A stretch of 21,414 bases of DNA from an uncultured Oscillospiraceae bacterium (GCA_934654755.1 CAKUGQ010000023.1:1-21414); one strand, 5' to 3'. Counted from the first letter of the stretch, positions 1 to 8,475 are shown. Notes: generated by a model not told the origin, from the letters alone. Numbers and translations are program-made.

Positions 1-69
1 GGAGGTTCCTTTTTCTAGGCATAGCTAAAGCTTTTTGGAACCACCGGCACTGCCGGTGGTTTTCTTTCT
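1..69. repeat. Partial hairpin repeat, possibly also a terminator
   Basis: An almost perfect inverted repeat at 39-61 has arms AACCACCGGCA and TGCCGGTGGTT. It is followed by TTTCTTTCT, so it could end rightward transcription. The 9-bp core ACCACCGGC/GCCGGTGGT is identical to the core of a hairpin at 21345-21365 near the other end of the window. The sequence left of it (1-38) reaches the window edge, so the unit is probably incomplete. From memory, such units resemble REP-like elements mobilised by IS200/IS605-type Y1 transposases in gut Clostridia; no transposase is present here to prove it. Confidence 0.45.
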
Positions 70-71
70 AC

Positions 72-108
72 AAAAAAAGCTCCTGCGGCGCTGCCGCAGG
101 AGCAAAAA
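72..108 (-). terminator. Rho-independent terminator after the P-loop gene
   Basis: A GC-rich 11-bp stem at 79-103 (GCTCCTGCGGC with its complement) has a run of seven T on the minus strand at 72-78. It lies one base beyond the stop codon of the leftward P-loop gene. A five-A run on the other side could make it weakly bidirectional. Confidence 0.85.
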
Positions 109-109
109 T

Positions 110-523
110 CTATTTCATAAAGCTCTGGATCGTCATGGTCGCCTTGGCGGGATCTTCAGACACGGCAATGGTAAAGGAAATGCCGTTCGATTCTCCGAAT
201 TTCTCGCACCAGACAAGGAAGTCCTCAATATCGGCAACGGTACCATTGTCGATGAGCTTATAGAAGCTGTCAATGAAAATGTGGCTGATATCAAAATTAC
301 CGGCGTGCAGACCGCTGATGAAGCCCTTGAGCGCATCAAGGCAGCCGATCCGATAGTCACGGTAGTCGATCAGTCGCACACGGCGGTCAACATCATAGCG
401 CAGCTTTGCGCCGGTTTCAATGCAGACCATGCTGCCGGATTCACTTTGTACGGACTCGTTGATGTCGGCAACGAGCTGCTTCGTCTTGCCGGAGCCTTTC
501 AGTCCCAGAATAAGCTTAACCAT
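110..523 (-). CDS. Small P-loop NTPase-like protein of unknown function
   Basis: A 137-residue cytoplasmic protein with a clear Walker A motif at the very N-terminus (G7-L-K-G-S-G-K13-T14). A possible Walker B strand follows (I82-F-I-D85), as do short alpha/beta segments. It has no membrane segment or signal peptide. The start ATG is preceded by GAAGGAGGAATC at good spacing. A TTGCAT/TACAAT promoter with a 17-bp spacer lies just upstream and a strong terminator just downstream, so it looks like a single-gene transcription unit. It is about half the size of typical ATPases and lacks obvious sensor or arginine-finger motifs. I do not recognise a named family; the nucleotide-binding fold is the only supported statement. 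Confidence 0.8.
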   Translation of the reverse strand: MVKLILGLKGSGKTKQLVADINESVQSESGSMVCIETGAKLRYDVDRRVRLIDYRDYRIGCLDALKGFISGLHAGNFDISHIFIDSFYKLIDNGTVADIEDFLVWCEKFGESNGISFTIAVSEDPAKATMTIQSFMK

Positions 524-560
524 AGGGGGATTCCTCCTTCAATATGGGGATATTTGCTTT

Positions 561-589
561 ATTGTAGCACGGATTCCGTGTAAATGCAA
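561..589 (-). promoter_or_regulatory. Sigma-70-type promoter of the small P-loop gene
   Basis: On the minus strand, TTGCAT (584-589) and TACAAT (561-566) are separated by exactly 17 bp, about 38 bases ahead of the start codon of the P-loop gene and downstream of the pgi stop. Confidence 0.75.
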
Positions 590-615
590 CCGCGGCCGCA
601 AAATTCACAGGAATT

Positions 616-1908
616 TCAATAACCGGGTTTGCCGAGAAGATGGAACATATTCTTCTTATAGAATTCCACGCCGGGCTGGTCGAAAGGATTGACACCGAGC
701 ATATAGGCCGAAATTCCGCAGGACAGTTCAAAGAAATAGAACAGCTCGCCGACCGTATCGGCATCGATTTCGTCGGTCTGAAGCACAACCACCGGTACGC
801 CGCCGTCCACATGGGCGTTGAGCGTGCCCTGGAAGGCCTGCTCCTCCACAAAGTCGAGCGATTTCCCCTCAAGGTAATTCAGGCCGTCGAGGTTTTTCCA
901 ATCCGCCTGAATCGTCACCGGGCGGCGCGGCGGCGCAAAGCGCACCACAGTCTCAAAAAGCGAACGCTCCCCCTGCTGGATCATCTGCCCAAGGGAATGC
1001 AGATCCGCAGTGAACTCTGCCGTCGCCGGGAAAATGCCCTTGCCGTCCTTGCCCTCGCTTTCGCCGAAGAGCTGCTGCCACCAGCCCGCAAAATAGCGGA
1101 AGCTCGGCTCATAGCTGCACAGCATTTCGATCTTCTTGCCCTTGCGATAAAGAAGATTGCGCACGGCAGCATACTGCCATGCGGGATTTTCAAACGAACG
1201 GATGTCCAGCTCCTTACGGATACGCGCAGCGCCGAGCATAACATCAAGCGGTTCAATTCCCGCAACGGCCATCGGCAGCAGACCGACGGCGGTCAGAACA
1301 CTGTAGCGTCCGCCGACATTGGGCGGAATGACGAAGGTCTCATAGCCCTCCTCCTCCGCCATCTGACGCAGTGCTCCCTTCTTCGGGTCAGTGGTCACAT
1401 AAATACGCTTCCTGGCCTTCTCCGCCCCATATTTGCGCTCCAGCATCCAACGCAGTGCGCGCGTGGCAATGGCCGGCTCCGTAGTGGTTCCGGACTTGGA
1501 GATGATATTGACGGAGAAGTCCTTTCCCTCCAGCAACTCACACAGCTCGTTCCACGCACGGGTAGAGAGGTTGTTGCCGGCAAAGAAAACCTGCGGATCC
1601 TTTTGACCCAGGTTATGATTTTGACCCTTAACCAGCTCAATGGCCGCGCGCGGGCCGAGGTAGGAACCGCCGATACCGACGACCACAAAAACGTCCGAGT
1701 CCGAACGGATGCGCTCCGCCGCCCTGCGGATGCGGCGCAGCTCGTCCGTCTCCTCATAGGTGGGCAGCGTCAACCAACCGAGGAAATCACTTCCGGCTCC
1801 CTTCCCCTCGGTCAGCAGGCGATGTGCCTGAAAGACCTCCTGTTCGCAGGCGAGCAGCTCCGGCAGCGACAGGCTGCCCCAAACATTGGAAATATCAACT
1901 TTTACCAT
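616..1908 (-). CDS. pgi: Glucose-6-phosphate isomerase
   Basis: Interconverts glucose-6-phosphate and fructose-6-phosphate in glycolysis and gluconeogenesis; cytosolic. The 430 residues match the short form typical of Firmicutes. Visible motifs are the sugar-phosphate-binding SIS fold (GIGGSYLGPRA at 78-88; SKSGTTTE at 137-144), PGI signature 1 (GGRYSVLTAVG at 199-209), the catalytic Glu region FGESEGK at 281-287, and PGI signature 2 (GVNPFDQPGVEFYKKN at 405-420) containing the C-terminal lysine. ATG follows AGAGGG at 5-base spacing. It is divergent from the glucokinase that makes its substrate, sharing a 156-bp intergenic region. A 92-bp gap with a separate promoter leads to the next gene. 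The frame is intact. Confidence 0.98.
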   Translation of the reverse strand: MVKVDISNVWGSLSLPELLACEQEVFQAHRLLTEGKGAGSDFLGWLTLPTYEETDELRRIRRAAERIRSDSDVFVVVGIGGSYLGPRAAIELVKGQNHNLGQKDPQVFFAGNNLSTRAWNELCELLEGKDFSVNIISKSGTTTEPAIATRALRWMLERKYGAEKARKRIYVTTDPKKGALRQMAEEEGYETFVIPPNVGGRYSVLTAVGLLPMAVAGIEPLDVMLGAARIRKELDIRSFENPAWQYAAVRNLLYRKGKKIEMLCSYEPSFRYFAGWWQQLFGESEGKDGKGIFPATAEFTADLHSLGQMIQQGERSLFETVVRFAPPRRPVTIQADWKNLDGLNYLEGKSLDFVEEQAFQGTLNAHVDGGVPVVVLQTDEIDADTVGELFYFFELSCGISAYMLGVNPFDQPGVEFYKKNMFHLLGKPGY

Positions 1909-1952
1909 AAAAACCCTCTTTTCAAAAGTGGTCTGTTTTTTCTTCCGTTATA

Positions 1953-1981
1953 ATTTTACATCAACCTCGCAAAAAACACAA
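1953..1981 (-). promoter_or_regulatory. Probable pgi promoter
   Basis: On the minus strand, TTGTGT (1976-1981) and TAAAAT (1953-1958) have a 17-bp spacer and lie 44 bases before the pgi start. An overlapping alternative minus-10 (TATAAC at 1947-1952) has a poorer partner. Confidence 0.45.
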
Positions 1982-2022
1982 GAGAAAAGCGACACGGGGT
2001 AGAAATTTTCTTGCACGTCGTG

Positions 2023-2028
2023 TATAAT
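2023..2028 (+). promoter_or_regulatory. Candidate minus-10 box of glucokinase
   Basis: A perfect TATAAT lies 36 bases before the glucokinase ATG. I see no acceptable minus-35 hexamer at 16-18 bp upstream, so either an activator is needed or this is chance. Confidence 0.3.
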
Positions 2029-2064
2029 GGTCGCAGAAACTCCGGAAAGAAGGACATACATACC

Positions 2065-2997
2065 ATGAAATACGGCTTCGGCGTGGACGTTGGCGGCACG
2101 AGCGTGAAGCTCGGGCTGTTCGATGAAACGGCCACACTCCTGGAAAAACACGAAATCCCTTCCCGCACGCAAAACGGCGGCGAGGCAATCCTGCCGGACA
2201 TTGCGGCAGAGATCGCGGCATGGAGCGCTGCGCGGAAACTGCAAAGCGACGCATTGCTCGGCATCGGCATCGGCGTTCCCGGCCCGGTGAACGACGAAGG
2301 CCTCGTTAACCGCTGTGTTAATCTTAACTGGGGTGTTTTTAACCTGCACGAGGTGCTCGGCCGCCTGACCGGTCTGCGCATCAAGGCGGGTAACGACGCC
2401 AATGTTGCCGCGCTCGGGGAATACCATCATGGCGGCGGAATCGGTTGCCGTTCGGCACTGTTTGTTACGCTCGGCACAGGCGTCGGCGGCGGTGTGATTC
2501 TGGACGGCCACATTCTCAACGGCGCCCACGGTGTCGGCGGCGAGATCGGCCATATCACCGTCAGCGCGCCCGACCGCGCGCCCTGCACCTGCGGCAAATT
2601 CGGCTGCGTAGAGCAGTATGCCTCGGCAAACGGCATCGTCCGCGTAACGAAAAAACGCCTTGCCGAATCCGACGCTCCTTCCGTTCTGCGCAGCTGTAAG
2701 ACACTCGATTGCCGCAGTGTATTTCAGGCGGCCGAGGTCGGCGACCGTTTTGCCGTCGACACACTCGAACAGGTTTTCGACTATCTGGGAGAAGCCCTCG
2801 CGTCGGCCTGCTGCGTCTGCGACCCGGAGCGCGTAATCCTCGGCGGCGGTGTAAGCAAGGCCGGACAGTACCTTCTCGACGGTGTGGAACGGCATTTTAA
2901 GGCCCATATGTTCCACGCCTGCAAAGGGACGCAGTTCTCTCTTGCCACACTGGGAAACGACGCAGGAATTTACGGCGCGTTCTGCCTGCTCCTATGA
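2065..2997 (+). CDS. glcK: ROK-family glucokinase
   Basis: Phosphorylates glucose with ATP to glucose-6-phosphate; cytosolic. The 310-residue protein starts at ATG 2065, ten bases after AGAAGGA; a longer frame from 2011 is rejected because it has no ribosome site. ROK features appear in order: phosphate loop DVGGTSVK (8-15), GIGIGVPGP (67-74), N110-D111-A-N with the catalytic Asp, TLGTGVGGG (135-143), and GGEIGH (158-163). The ROK zinc site follows: His163 with C174-x-C176-GKFG-C181. The C-terminal RVILGGGVS-type motif is also present. It is divergent from pgi, which uses its product. The stop overlaps the ung start (ATGA), implying one transcript. Confidence 0.95.
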   Translation: MKYGFGVDVGGTSVKLGLFDETATLLEKHEIPSRTQNGGEAILPDIAAEIAAWSAARKLQSDALLGIGIGVPGPVNDEGLVNRCVNLNWGVFNLHEVLGRLTGLRIKAGNDANVAALGEYHHGGGIGCRSALFVTLGTGVGGGVILDGHILNGAHGVGGEIGHITVSAPDRAPCTCGKFGCVEQYASANGIVRVTKKRLAESDAPSVLRSCKTLDCRSVFQAAEVGDRFAVDTLEQVFDYLGEALASACCVCDPERVILGGGVSKAGQYLLDGVERHFKAHMFHACKGTQFSLATLGNDAGIYGAFCLLL

Positions 2998-3677
2998 GCG
3001 GGACGTGGACGCTCCCGCAGTGCTGGCAAGCCGCACTGCAGGGTACGGCCGAAGCGGCATGGTTTTCGGAGCTTGCCCGGCGAGTGGCACAGGAACGGAC
3101 GCAGTACACCGTATACCCGCCCGCCGGGCGGGAGTTTTATGCGCTGGAATGCACGCCGCCGGAGAAGGTGCGCGTCGTGATTCTCGGGCAGGATCCCTAC
3201 CACGAGCCGGGGCAGGCAATGGGACTGGCCTTCGCCGTGGCGCGCGGCGTAAGGCTGCCACCGTCCCTGAACAACATTTACAAAGAGTTGGATGCCGATC
3301 TGGGAATCGCGCCCGCGGCACACGGCGATCTGACAGCATGGGCACGGCAGGGCGTTCTGCTGCTCAACACCGTTCTGACCGTGCGCGGCGGAGTGGCAAA
3401 CAGTCACGCCGCCTTTGGCTGGCAGCGCTTCACCGATGCGGTAATCGCAGCGACGGCTGCACTTGCGCAGCCGATTGCCTATGTCCTCTGGGGAGCGCAG
3501 GCGCAGAAAAAGGCGGCGCTGCTCCACGGCAGCACCGCCCCGAGGCTGATTCTGTCCGCGCCGCACCCCAGCCCCCTGTCGTCCTATCGGGGCTTTTTCG
3601 GCAGCAGGCCGTTTTCGAAGATCAACGCCTTTTTGCAGGCGAACGGCGACGCCGCAATCGACTGGCATCCGGGCTAA
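2994..3677 (+). CDS. ung: Uracil-DNA glycosylase, family 1
   Basis: Removes uracil from DNA to start base-excision repair. At 227 residues it has the usual bacterial Ung length. Motifs: catalytic water-activating loop GQDPYH (65-70, Asp67), uracil-binding NTVLTV (125-130) and the DNA-intercalating loop HPSPLSSYRG (191-200, His191). The ATG overlaps the glucokinase TGA by four bases, so translation is probably coupled and it rides on the sugar-kinase promoter. It ends in a 4-bp tail-to-tail overlap with the TatD gene, leaving no room for a terminator between the converging genes. Confidence 0.97.
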   Translation: MSGTWTLPQCWQAALQGTAEAAWFSELARRVAQERTQYTVYPPAGREFYALECTPPEKVRVVILGQDPYHEPGQAMGLAFAVARGVRLPPSLNNIYKELDADLGIAPAAHGDLTAWARQGVLLLNTVLTVRGGVANSHAAFGWQRFTDAVIAATAALAQPIAYVLWGAQAQKKAALLHGSTAPRLILSAPHPSPLSSYRGFFGSRPFSKINAFLQANGDAAIDWHPG

Positions 3678-4438
3678 CCTCCGATGCCAAACAGTCGCTT
3701 TGCGTTTTGCGTCGAAATCTCACCGAACTCCTCCGCCGTCAGACCGCGCAGCTCGGCAATTTTTGCGGCAACAAGCGGCACATAACGGCTGTCGTTCCGC
3801 CTTCCGCGATAAGGCTCCGGCGCCATATAGGGACAATCCGTTTCGATCAGAATCCGATCCAACGGCAATGCACGCACGGCCTCTACGGCTCTGCGTGCAT
3901 TTTTAAAGGTAACAACGCCCGTAAAGCCCAGATACCAGCCGCGTTCGGCCAGCCAAAGCGCCATTTCCGCCGAACCGGAGAAGCAGTGGAACACGCCCCG
4001 GGCGTCAGGGTGGCGGCGCACGATATCCATCGCATCGCCGTGCGCCTCACGCTCGTGAACGATAACGGGCAGCTTCAGGCTTTCCGCCAGCGCAAGCTGC
4101 TGCTCAAAGGCGATAAGCTGCTGCACACGCGGCACATCCTCATAATGATAATCCAGACCGATTTCACCGATGGCACGCACCTTCGGTTCGGCGCAAAGCG
4201 CGCGGTAGCGCTCAAGCAGCGTGCCGTCCACGGCAGCGGCATCGTCCGGATGGCTGCCAACTGCGGCATAGACAAAGGAATACTGTCGTGCCAGCGCAAC
4301 CGAGCGAACCGAGGAAGCCAAATCGCAGCCGACATTCATCACCAGATCCACACCGCAGGCGGGAAGCTGCGCAAAAATCTCCGCACGGTCGGCATTGAAG
4401 CGATTGTCATCCAGGTGTGCATGGGAATCAAAATACAT
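3674..4438 (-). CDS. tatD: TatD-family metal-dependent DNase
   Basis: Amidohydrolase-superfamily nuclease; family members act as 3'-5' exonucleases in DNA repair or turnover. The 254 residues carry the metal ligands: H6-x-H8 (DSHAHLD), Glu92 in GEIGLDYHY, His128 in VIVHER, His151 in VFHCFSG and Asp201 in ETDCPY. I chose ATG at 4438, seven bases after GAAGG. A TTG two codons upstream sits one base from that site and is unlikely. It starts two bases after the YhaN stop, so it is the last gene of the leftward string, and it overlaps the end of ung by 4 bp. A Mg-dependent deoxyribonuclease paralog such as YcfH is the same family. Confidence 0.95.
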   Translation of the reverse strand: MYFDSHAHLDDNRFNADRAEIFAQLPACGVDLVMNVGCDLASSVRSVALARQYSFVYAAVGSHPDDAAAVDGTLLERYRALCAEPKVRAIGEIGLDYHYEDVPRVQQLIAFEQQLALAESLKLPVIVHEREAHGDAMDIVRRHPDARGVFHCFSGSAEMALWLAERGWYLGFTGVVTFKNARRAVEAVRALPLDRILIETDCPYMAPEPYRGRRNDSRYVPLVAAKIAELRGLTAEEFGEISTQNAKRLFGIGG

Positions 4439-4440
4439 AC

Positions 4441-6615
4441 TCAAGCCTTCAATTTCCGACAGCTGAACAGTAATATCTGCCGAGTCTCCGCCTCTCGGCG
4501 CAGCACGCGCAGGGCGGCTGCGGTGCGCTGCGCGTCAAAATTGACGAGCGCATCGTCAAGGATCAGCGGTACGCCCGCAGGTAACAGATGGTGGCACATC
4601 GCCAGCCGCAGCGCCAGATACATCTGGTCGGCCGTACCGCAGCTCATTGCAGCGGCCGGGCGCATCACGCGGCCGTCCGGTTCCCGGACGGACAGGCGCA
4701 TTTCCGGTGAGAGCAGCAATTCCCCGTATTTCCCCTCGGTCAGCTCCGTTAATATCGCCCCGGCTTCGCTTGTAATCTTCGGCGAAAAACGCGAGCGCAA
4801 TGCGGCATCTGCGGCCGACAGAGTCTCCGCCGCCAGACAAAGCGCCTCATATCGCTCACGCGTATCGGCAAGCTGATGCATCAGTTCTTCCAACTCGGCA
4901 CGCAGCACGACGGGATCGCCCAACATAGACAACTCACCGCGCCGGTGTGCAAGCTGTGCCGTAAGTGCAGTCAACTCGGTTTCGGCGTTTTCCCGCTCGC
5001 GGCGCACCTGCGCAGGGTCGTAACGAAGCGCCTCCGGATCGGGCGCCTCGGTCGGTTCGGCATCGAAAAGCGACTGCATCGCCGCAAATTGACGGCGCTG
5101 TGCCTCCAGAGAGCGGCGTTCTGCCGCACGACGGTCGTGCGCCTTGAGCGCAGCAGACAGCGCGCTCCGCGCAGAGGCGGTGTCGCAGCAGTCCGGCGCA
5201 AAGCATGCCACCTCTGCAACGGCTTGCGCAAGTGTCTGCTCCGCACGTATCACGGCATCCGAAAGGCGCTGCTTTTCCGCACAGTAGGCGATTGATTCGC
5301 GGTGATACTGCGCCTGCTTCTGTGCGTAGTCCTGCGCAAGCGGCGCAAGCCGCTCCGGCGAGTCCACGCCATAACGGTCAAGAACCTCCGCCGCTCGCTG
5401 CCGCGCCTGCCGCACGGCGCGCTTTTTTTTCGCACTCAGAACCAGACATACGGCCAGCGCGACAGCGCCTGCCAGCGCAAGTGCGCCGCCAATCAGCGGA
5501 TGAAGGAACGCCGCAAGCGCCGCACCTGCCGCAATCAGCAGCACGCACAGAAGCACGGGCGCCAGCTTCTTCGGCTGCCGGACGGTCTCCGCGCTCCGGC
5601 ATATCTCTTCATCTGCCCGGATTTGTGCCTGCGCCGCCTCGGGCGTCAGGCCGGCAAAATATGGCGGCTCCTGCAGGACAGGAGCATCTCCGAGACCGAC
5701 GGCAGCATCCATCCGCGCCGTTCCGAGGGTGCTGTCGGCCGCATCGAGGCGACGCTGAAGGGACATCAGCTTCTGTTCGTCCGGCAGAGACGAGCAAAGC
5801 GCGTCGAGCTGGGCACAGCTTTTCTCCTGCGCGTCCAGCGCAGCGCGGAGCTGTGCAAGGCTTTCGCGTTTTTTCGCGGTCTGCGCCCGTGCGACACGAG
5901 TCTCCAGAGCAGCCATACGTTCGCGCTTTTTTTCGGCTGCTTCGACCCTGGCGTTGAGCTCCATTGTCTGTGCCTGCGCGTTTTGTAGCACATCAAGCCG
6001 CCGTTTGCGCTCGGATATCTCGCCCTCCAGCGCCGGGATTTGCCCCCCGCCGCGATATGCACACTTGTTTTTCAGATTTCGCAGCGCCTTTTCCAGCTCC
6101 GTATAGGAACGCGCCCCCTCCTCGCCGGTAGAAACGAGCGCGCTGAGACGCTTTTCCAACGCGGCATCGGCGCTGATGCCCAGTCCGAGCTGGCGAATAA
6201 AGGCAGTACGCTCAAATACGGATCGCTCCACACCGCAAAGTATGCGGCCGCAGTTTTCGCCCGTCAGCTCCGGGATAGGCGCGCCGCTGTGCGTATCGAA
6301 GGCTCGGAAAGCGCCAAACGGGGCGCGCTGTGTGCCCGTCCGCTCGATTGTAATATATCGCCCGCCGTGCTCCAATTCGACGGAGCCCTCCATCGCGCCG
6401 CCGTCCCATGGGCGATAGCGTTCTTTGGCAGGCAGATTATCGTTATTCTTTCCGGCACGTTCGGAAGTATCGATGCCGTAAAGCATCGCAGCCAGAAATG
6501 CGTTCCATGTGGATTTGCCGCTTTCATTGGGCAGCGCCAGAAGATTCATGCCCCGATCCAGCCGCAGCTCACCGTTGAGCTTGCCGAAACGGGCTCGCAT
6601 TCGATATACAATCAT
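4441..6615 (-). CDS. yhaN: SbcC/Rad50-like ATPase, YhaN type
   Basis: ABC-type SMC-like ATPase, partner of the YhaO nuclease, predicted to process DNA ends. The 724 residues have the expected order. An N-terminal nucleotide-binding half carries P29-NESGKST-36 as Walker A. A long Ala/Glu/Arg-rich coiled coil runs from about 170 to 640. The C-terminal half has an ABC signature-like SCGTADQMYLALRLA (658-672) and Walker B LILDDALVNFD, with Asp687-Asp688. Within the coiled coil is a hydrophobic hairpin (about 352-370 and 374-394) followed by KKKRA, probably two membrane helices. It is shorter than Bacillus YhaN. The ATG overlaps the YhaO stop by 4 bp with GGGAGGTG at 6 bases. Confidence 0.9.
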   Translation of the reverse strand: MIVYRMRARFGKLNGELRLDRGMNLLALPNESGKSTWNAFLAAMLYGIDTSERAGKNNDNLPAKERYRPWDGGAMEGSVELEHGGRYITIERTGTQRAPFGAFRAFDTHSGAPIPELTGENCGRILCGVERSVFERTAFIRQLGLGISADAALEKRLSALVSTGEEGARSYTELEKALRNLKNKCAYRGGGQIPALEGEISERKRRLDVLQNAQAQTMELNARVEAAEKKRERMAALETRVARAQTAKKRESLAQLRAALDAQEKSCAQLDALCSSLPDEQKLMSLQRRLDAADSTLGTARMDAAVGLGDAPVLQEPPYFAGLTPEAAQAQIRADEEICRSAETVRQPKKLAPVLLCVLLIAAGAALAAFLHPLIGGALALAGAVALAVCLVLSAKKKRAVRQARQRAAEVLDRYGVDSPERLAPLAQDYAQKQAQYHRESIAYCAEKQRLSDAVIRAEQTLAQAVAEVACFAPDCCDTASARSALSAALKAHDRRAAERRSLEAQRRQFAAMQSLFDAEPTEAPDPEALRYDPAQVRRERENAETELTALTAQLAHRRGELSMLGDPVVLRAELEELMHQLADTRERYEALCLAAETLSAADAALRSRFSPKITSEAGAILTELTEGKYGELLLSPEMRLSVREPDGRVMRPAAAMSCGTADQMYLALRLAMCHHLLPAGVPLILDDALVNFDAQRTAAALRVLRREAETRQILLFSCRKLKA

Positions 6616-7673
6616 TCCGACACCTCCCGTCCGTCCATCAGCGCCAGCGTCAGTCGCACGGCGCGAACGATGACGCGCTTTCGTTCCTCGTCCGCACCGT
6701 CAAATTCCTCCTTCATACGGCTCAGGAAGCTGCCGCGCAGCGTGTCCTCACCACAGCGGGTCCAAAGCGCATTCTTCGGAACGGTCTTATCCACGAGCTG
6801 GAGGCTGAAAAACTCCGGCTCAAGTGCTGCACGGAGATCTTCAAGGGAAAGTCCGTCGCTCTCCCCACGCAGAAGAATGCGATAGCAGTCGTTCCGCGTG
6901 TCCGCGGGCAGCGCGGCGCGGATGGCCGCCATTGCCCCCCCGGAAACATCCGCCTCGACGATTTCATAGCGCCGCGTCAGGATGGGAACAAACTCCGTGG
7001 AGCACCTGCCTTCATCCAGCGTGACACGAAGAACACCCTTCTGCCCGCATTCGTCAAAGCCGCGGCCGCTCAGGCAGCCCGGCCAGCCGTAGGGCACCGG
7101 ACCGTTCCCGTCCGTATGGCAGCGGTGAATATGACCGAGCGCCAGATAGCTCACGCCGCTCCCTGCCAGCAGCCTCGGATCAATAAAGCGATAGGGCGAA
7201 CCGGGCTGTGTGTCGCCATGCAGAAGCAAAATATTGCACGCCTTTGGATCCTCGGCGCAAAACGTACCCAAAGCAGGCGCTTCCGGCGAGGTGAACGCGG
7301 CGCCGTAAACATGAAAGCCGTCCAGCGTAATGCGCTCGAGCCCGGCGCTGCGGAAGATGTGAACATTTGGACCGAAGTCCTCCGTCAGATAGGGCGAGCC
7401 GGGCGCAACAAAATCATGATTGCCGGGCGCGATCAGAATCGGCGCGTCGATTGCGGCAAAGCACTCACGCAGCGCGTCAAGCGTATCGCGGTAGACGCCG
7501 GCGCTGTCAAACAGATCGCCTGCCAGCAGAACGGCGTCGCAGCCTCGCGCAGCCTCGACAAGCTGCGTCAGTGCAAGCCGCTGCTCGCGTCTGCGCTGTG
7601 CGGACAGGCGGGGCGGAAGCCCCGAAAAGGCGGAATCCAAATGAAAATCCGCCGCGTGAAGCAGTTTAATCAT
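6612..7673 (-). CDS. yhaO: SbcD/Mre11-like metallophosphoesterase, YhaO type
   Basis: Calcineurin-like nuclease subunit expected to act with the downstream YhaN ATPase, as SbcD does with SbcC. The 353 residues show the metal-ligand series of the fold: D9-F-H11, G52-D53, G84-N85-H86-D87, H152-G-D and G180-H181-I-H183. The C-terminal 120 residues are the less conserved capping region. The start is taken at ATG 7673 (MIKLLHAADFH), nine bases after AAAGGG. A longer open frame reaching 7769 lies inside the upstream gene and is rejected. It overlaps the YmdB gene by 8 bp and YhaN by 4 bp, so the three are very likely co-translated. Confidence 0.92.
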   Translation of the reverse strand: MIKLLHAADFHLDSAFSGLPPRLSAQRRREQRLALTQLVEAARGCDAVLLAGDLFDSAGVYRDTLDALRECFAAIDAPILIAPGNHDFVAPGSPYLTEDFGPNVHIFRSAGLERITLDGFHVYGAAFTSPEAPALGTFCAEDPKACNILLLHGDTQPGSPYRFIDPRLLAGSGVSYLALGHIHRCHTDGNGPVPYGWPGCLSGRGFDECGQKGVLRVTLDEGRCSTEFVPILTRRYEIVEADVSGGAMAAIRAALPADTRNDCYRILLRGESDGLSLEDLRAALEPEFFSLQLVDKTVPKNALWTRCGEDTLRGSFLSRMKEEFDGADEERKRVIVRAVRLTLALMDGREVSE

Positions 7674-8442
7674 GGATCGCAACCCTTTCCGCGGCTGTGC
7701 AGCAGCCGCTCGGAATATCAAAGGTAAACAGACAGCCCTCCAGCTTGCAGGCCCCCGGCGCAGGCTCATAGCGTCCGGTCAGGTCGCCGCGAAATTTCCG
7801 AATGGAAAGCTCCGGGCGGATCCCCAGCACGGAATCACGCGGTCCGGTCATGCCCAGGTCGGTCAGATACCCCGTACCCTTGGGCAGGATGCGCTCGTCG
7901 GCTGTCTGCACATGGGTGTGCGTGCCCCAGACGGCGCTGACACGCCCGTCAAGCATCCAGCCCATTGCCAGCTTTTCCGACGTTGCTTCGGCATGAAGCT
8001 CCACAAAAATAAGCTTTGTATTGATCTTTTTCAGAATGCGCTCAACCAGCAGAAAGGGGTTGTCCGGCGTATAATCCATCGCACAGCGGCCGATCAGATC
8101 GATGACGGCAACGTCACCGAAGGACGTTTCATATATCCCCCAGCCCTCTCCCGGCTGCTGCGGCGGCAAATTGGCCGGACGCAAAACCGCGCGGTTCGTC
8201 TCGATATACGGCACCAGCTCGCGGCGCGACCAGGTATGATTTCCCATCGTAATGACATCGGCGCCTGCGCGGAAAATCTCGTCGGCCTGCGCGGGCGTCA
8301 GGCCCAGCACGGAGGCATTTTCTCCGTTGACGACGCAAAAATCGACCTGCAGCTCACGGCGAAGCTTCGGCAGCTTCGCACGCAGATAGTTCAAACCGGC
8401 AGGCGCTACAACATCGCCGACAGCCAGCAGTTTCTTTTGCAT
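7666..8442 (-). CDS. ymdB: YmdB-family metallophosphoesterase
   Basis: Belongs to the TIGR00282/YmdB family, whose Bacillus member is a 2',3'-cyclic-nucleotide phosphodiesterase linked to biofilm and RNA metabolism; the substrate here is inferred. The 258 residues carry G9-D10, N39-G-E41-N42, G67-N68-H69, H150 and H175-T-H177, a full di-metal site. The first motif reads GDVVAPAG instead of the usual GDIVGKPG, but the liganding Asp is kept. The ATG follows GGAGGGG by seven bases. A good promoter sits between it and the histidine kinase. Its stop overlaps the YhaO start by 8 bp, tying it to the repair genes. Confidence 0.93.
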   Translation of the reverse strand: MQKKLLAVGDVVAPAGLNYLRAKLPKLRRELQVDFCVVNGENASVLGLTPAQADEIFRAGADVITMGNHTWSRRELVPYIETNRAVLRPANLPPQQPGEGWGIYETSFGDVAVIDLIGRCAMDYTPDNPFLLVERILKKINTKLIFVELHAEATSEKLAMGWMLDGRVSAVWGTHTHVQTADERILPKGTGYLTDLGMTGPRDSVLGIRPELSIRKFRGDLTGRYEPAPGACKLEGCLFTFDIPSGCCTAAERVAIHD

Positions 8443-8475
8443 ACGCTTTCCCCTCCATTGTTTTCCTATAGCTAT

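Noticed and set aside
640..1953. Long rightward open frame opposite pgi
   Set aside because: It is antisense to a perfectly conserved enzyme, lacks a ribosome site, and its sequence is basic and low in structure, as expected of GC-rich shadow frames.
1948..2916. Leftward open frame opposite glucokinase
   Set aside because: It covers the pgi promoter region and is antisense to a complete ROK kinase.
2882..4876. 664-codon rightward open frame across ung, tatD and yhaN
   Set aside because: It overlaps three recognisable genes in other frames and shows no domain; it is a composition artefact.
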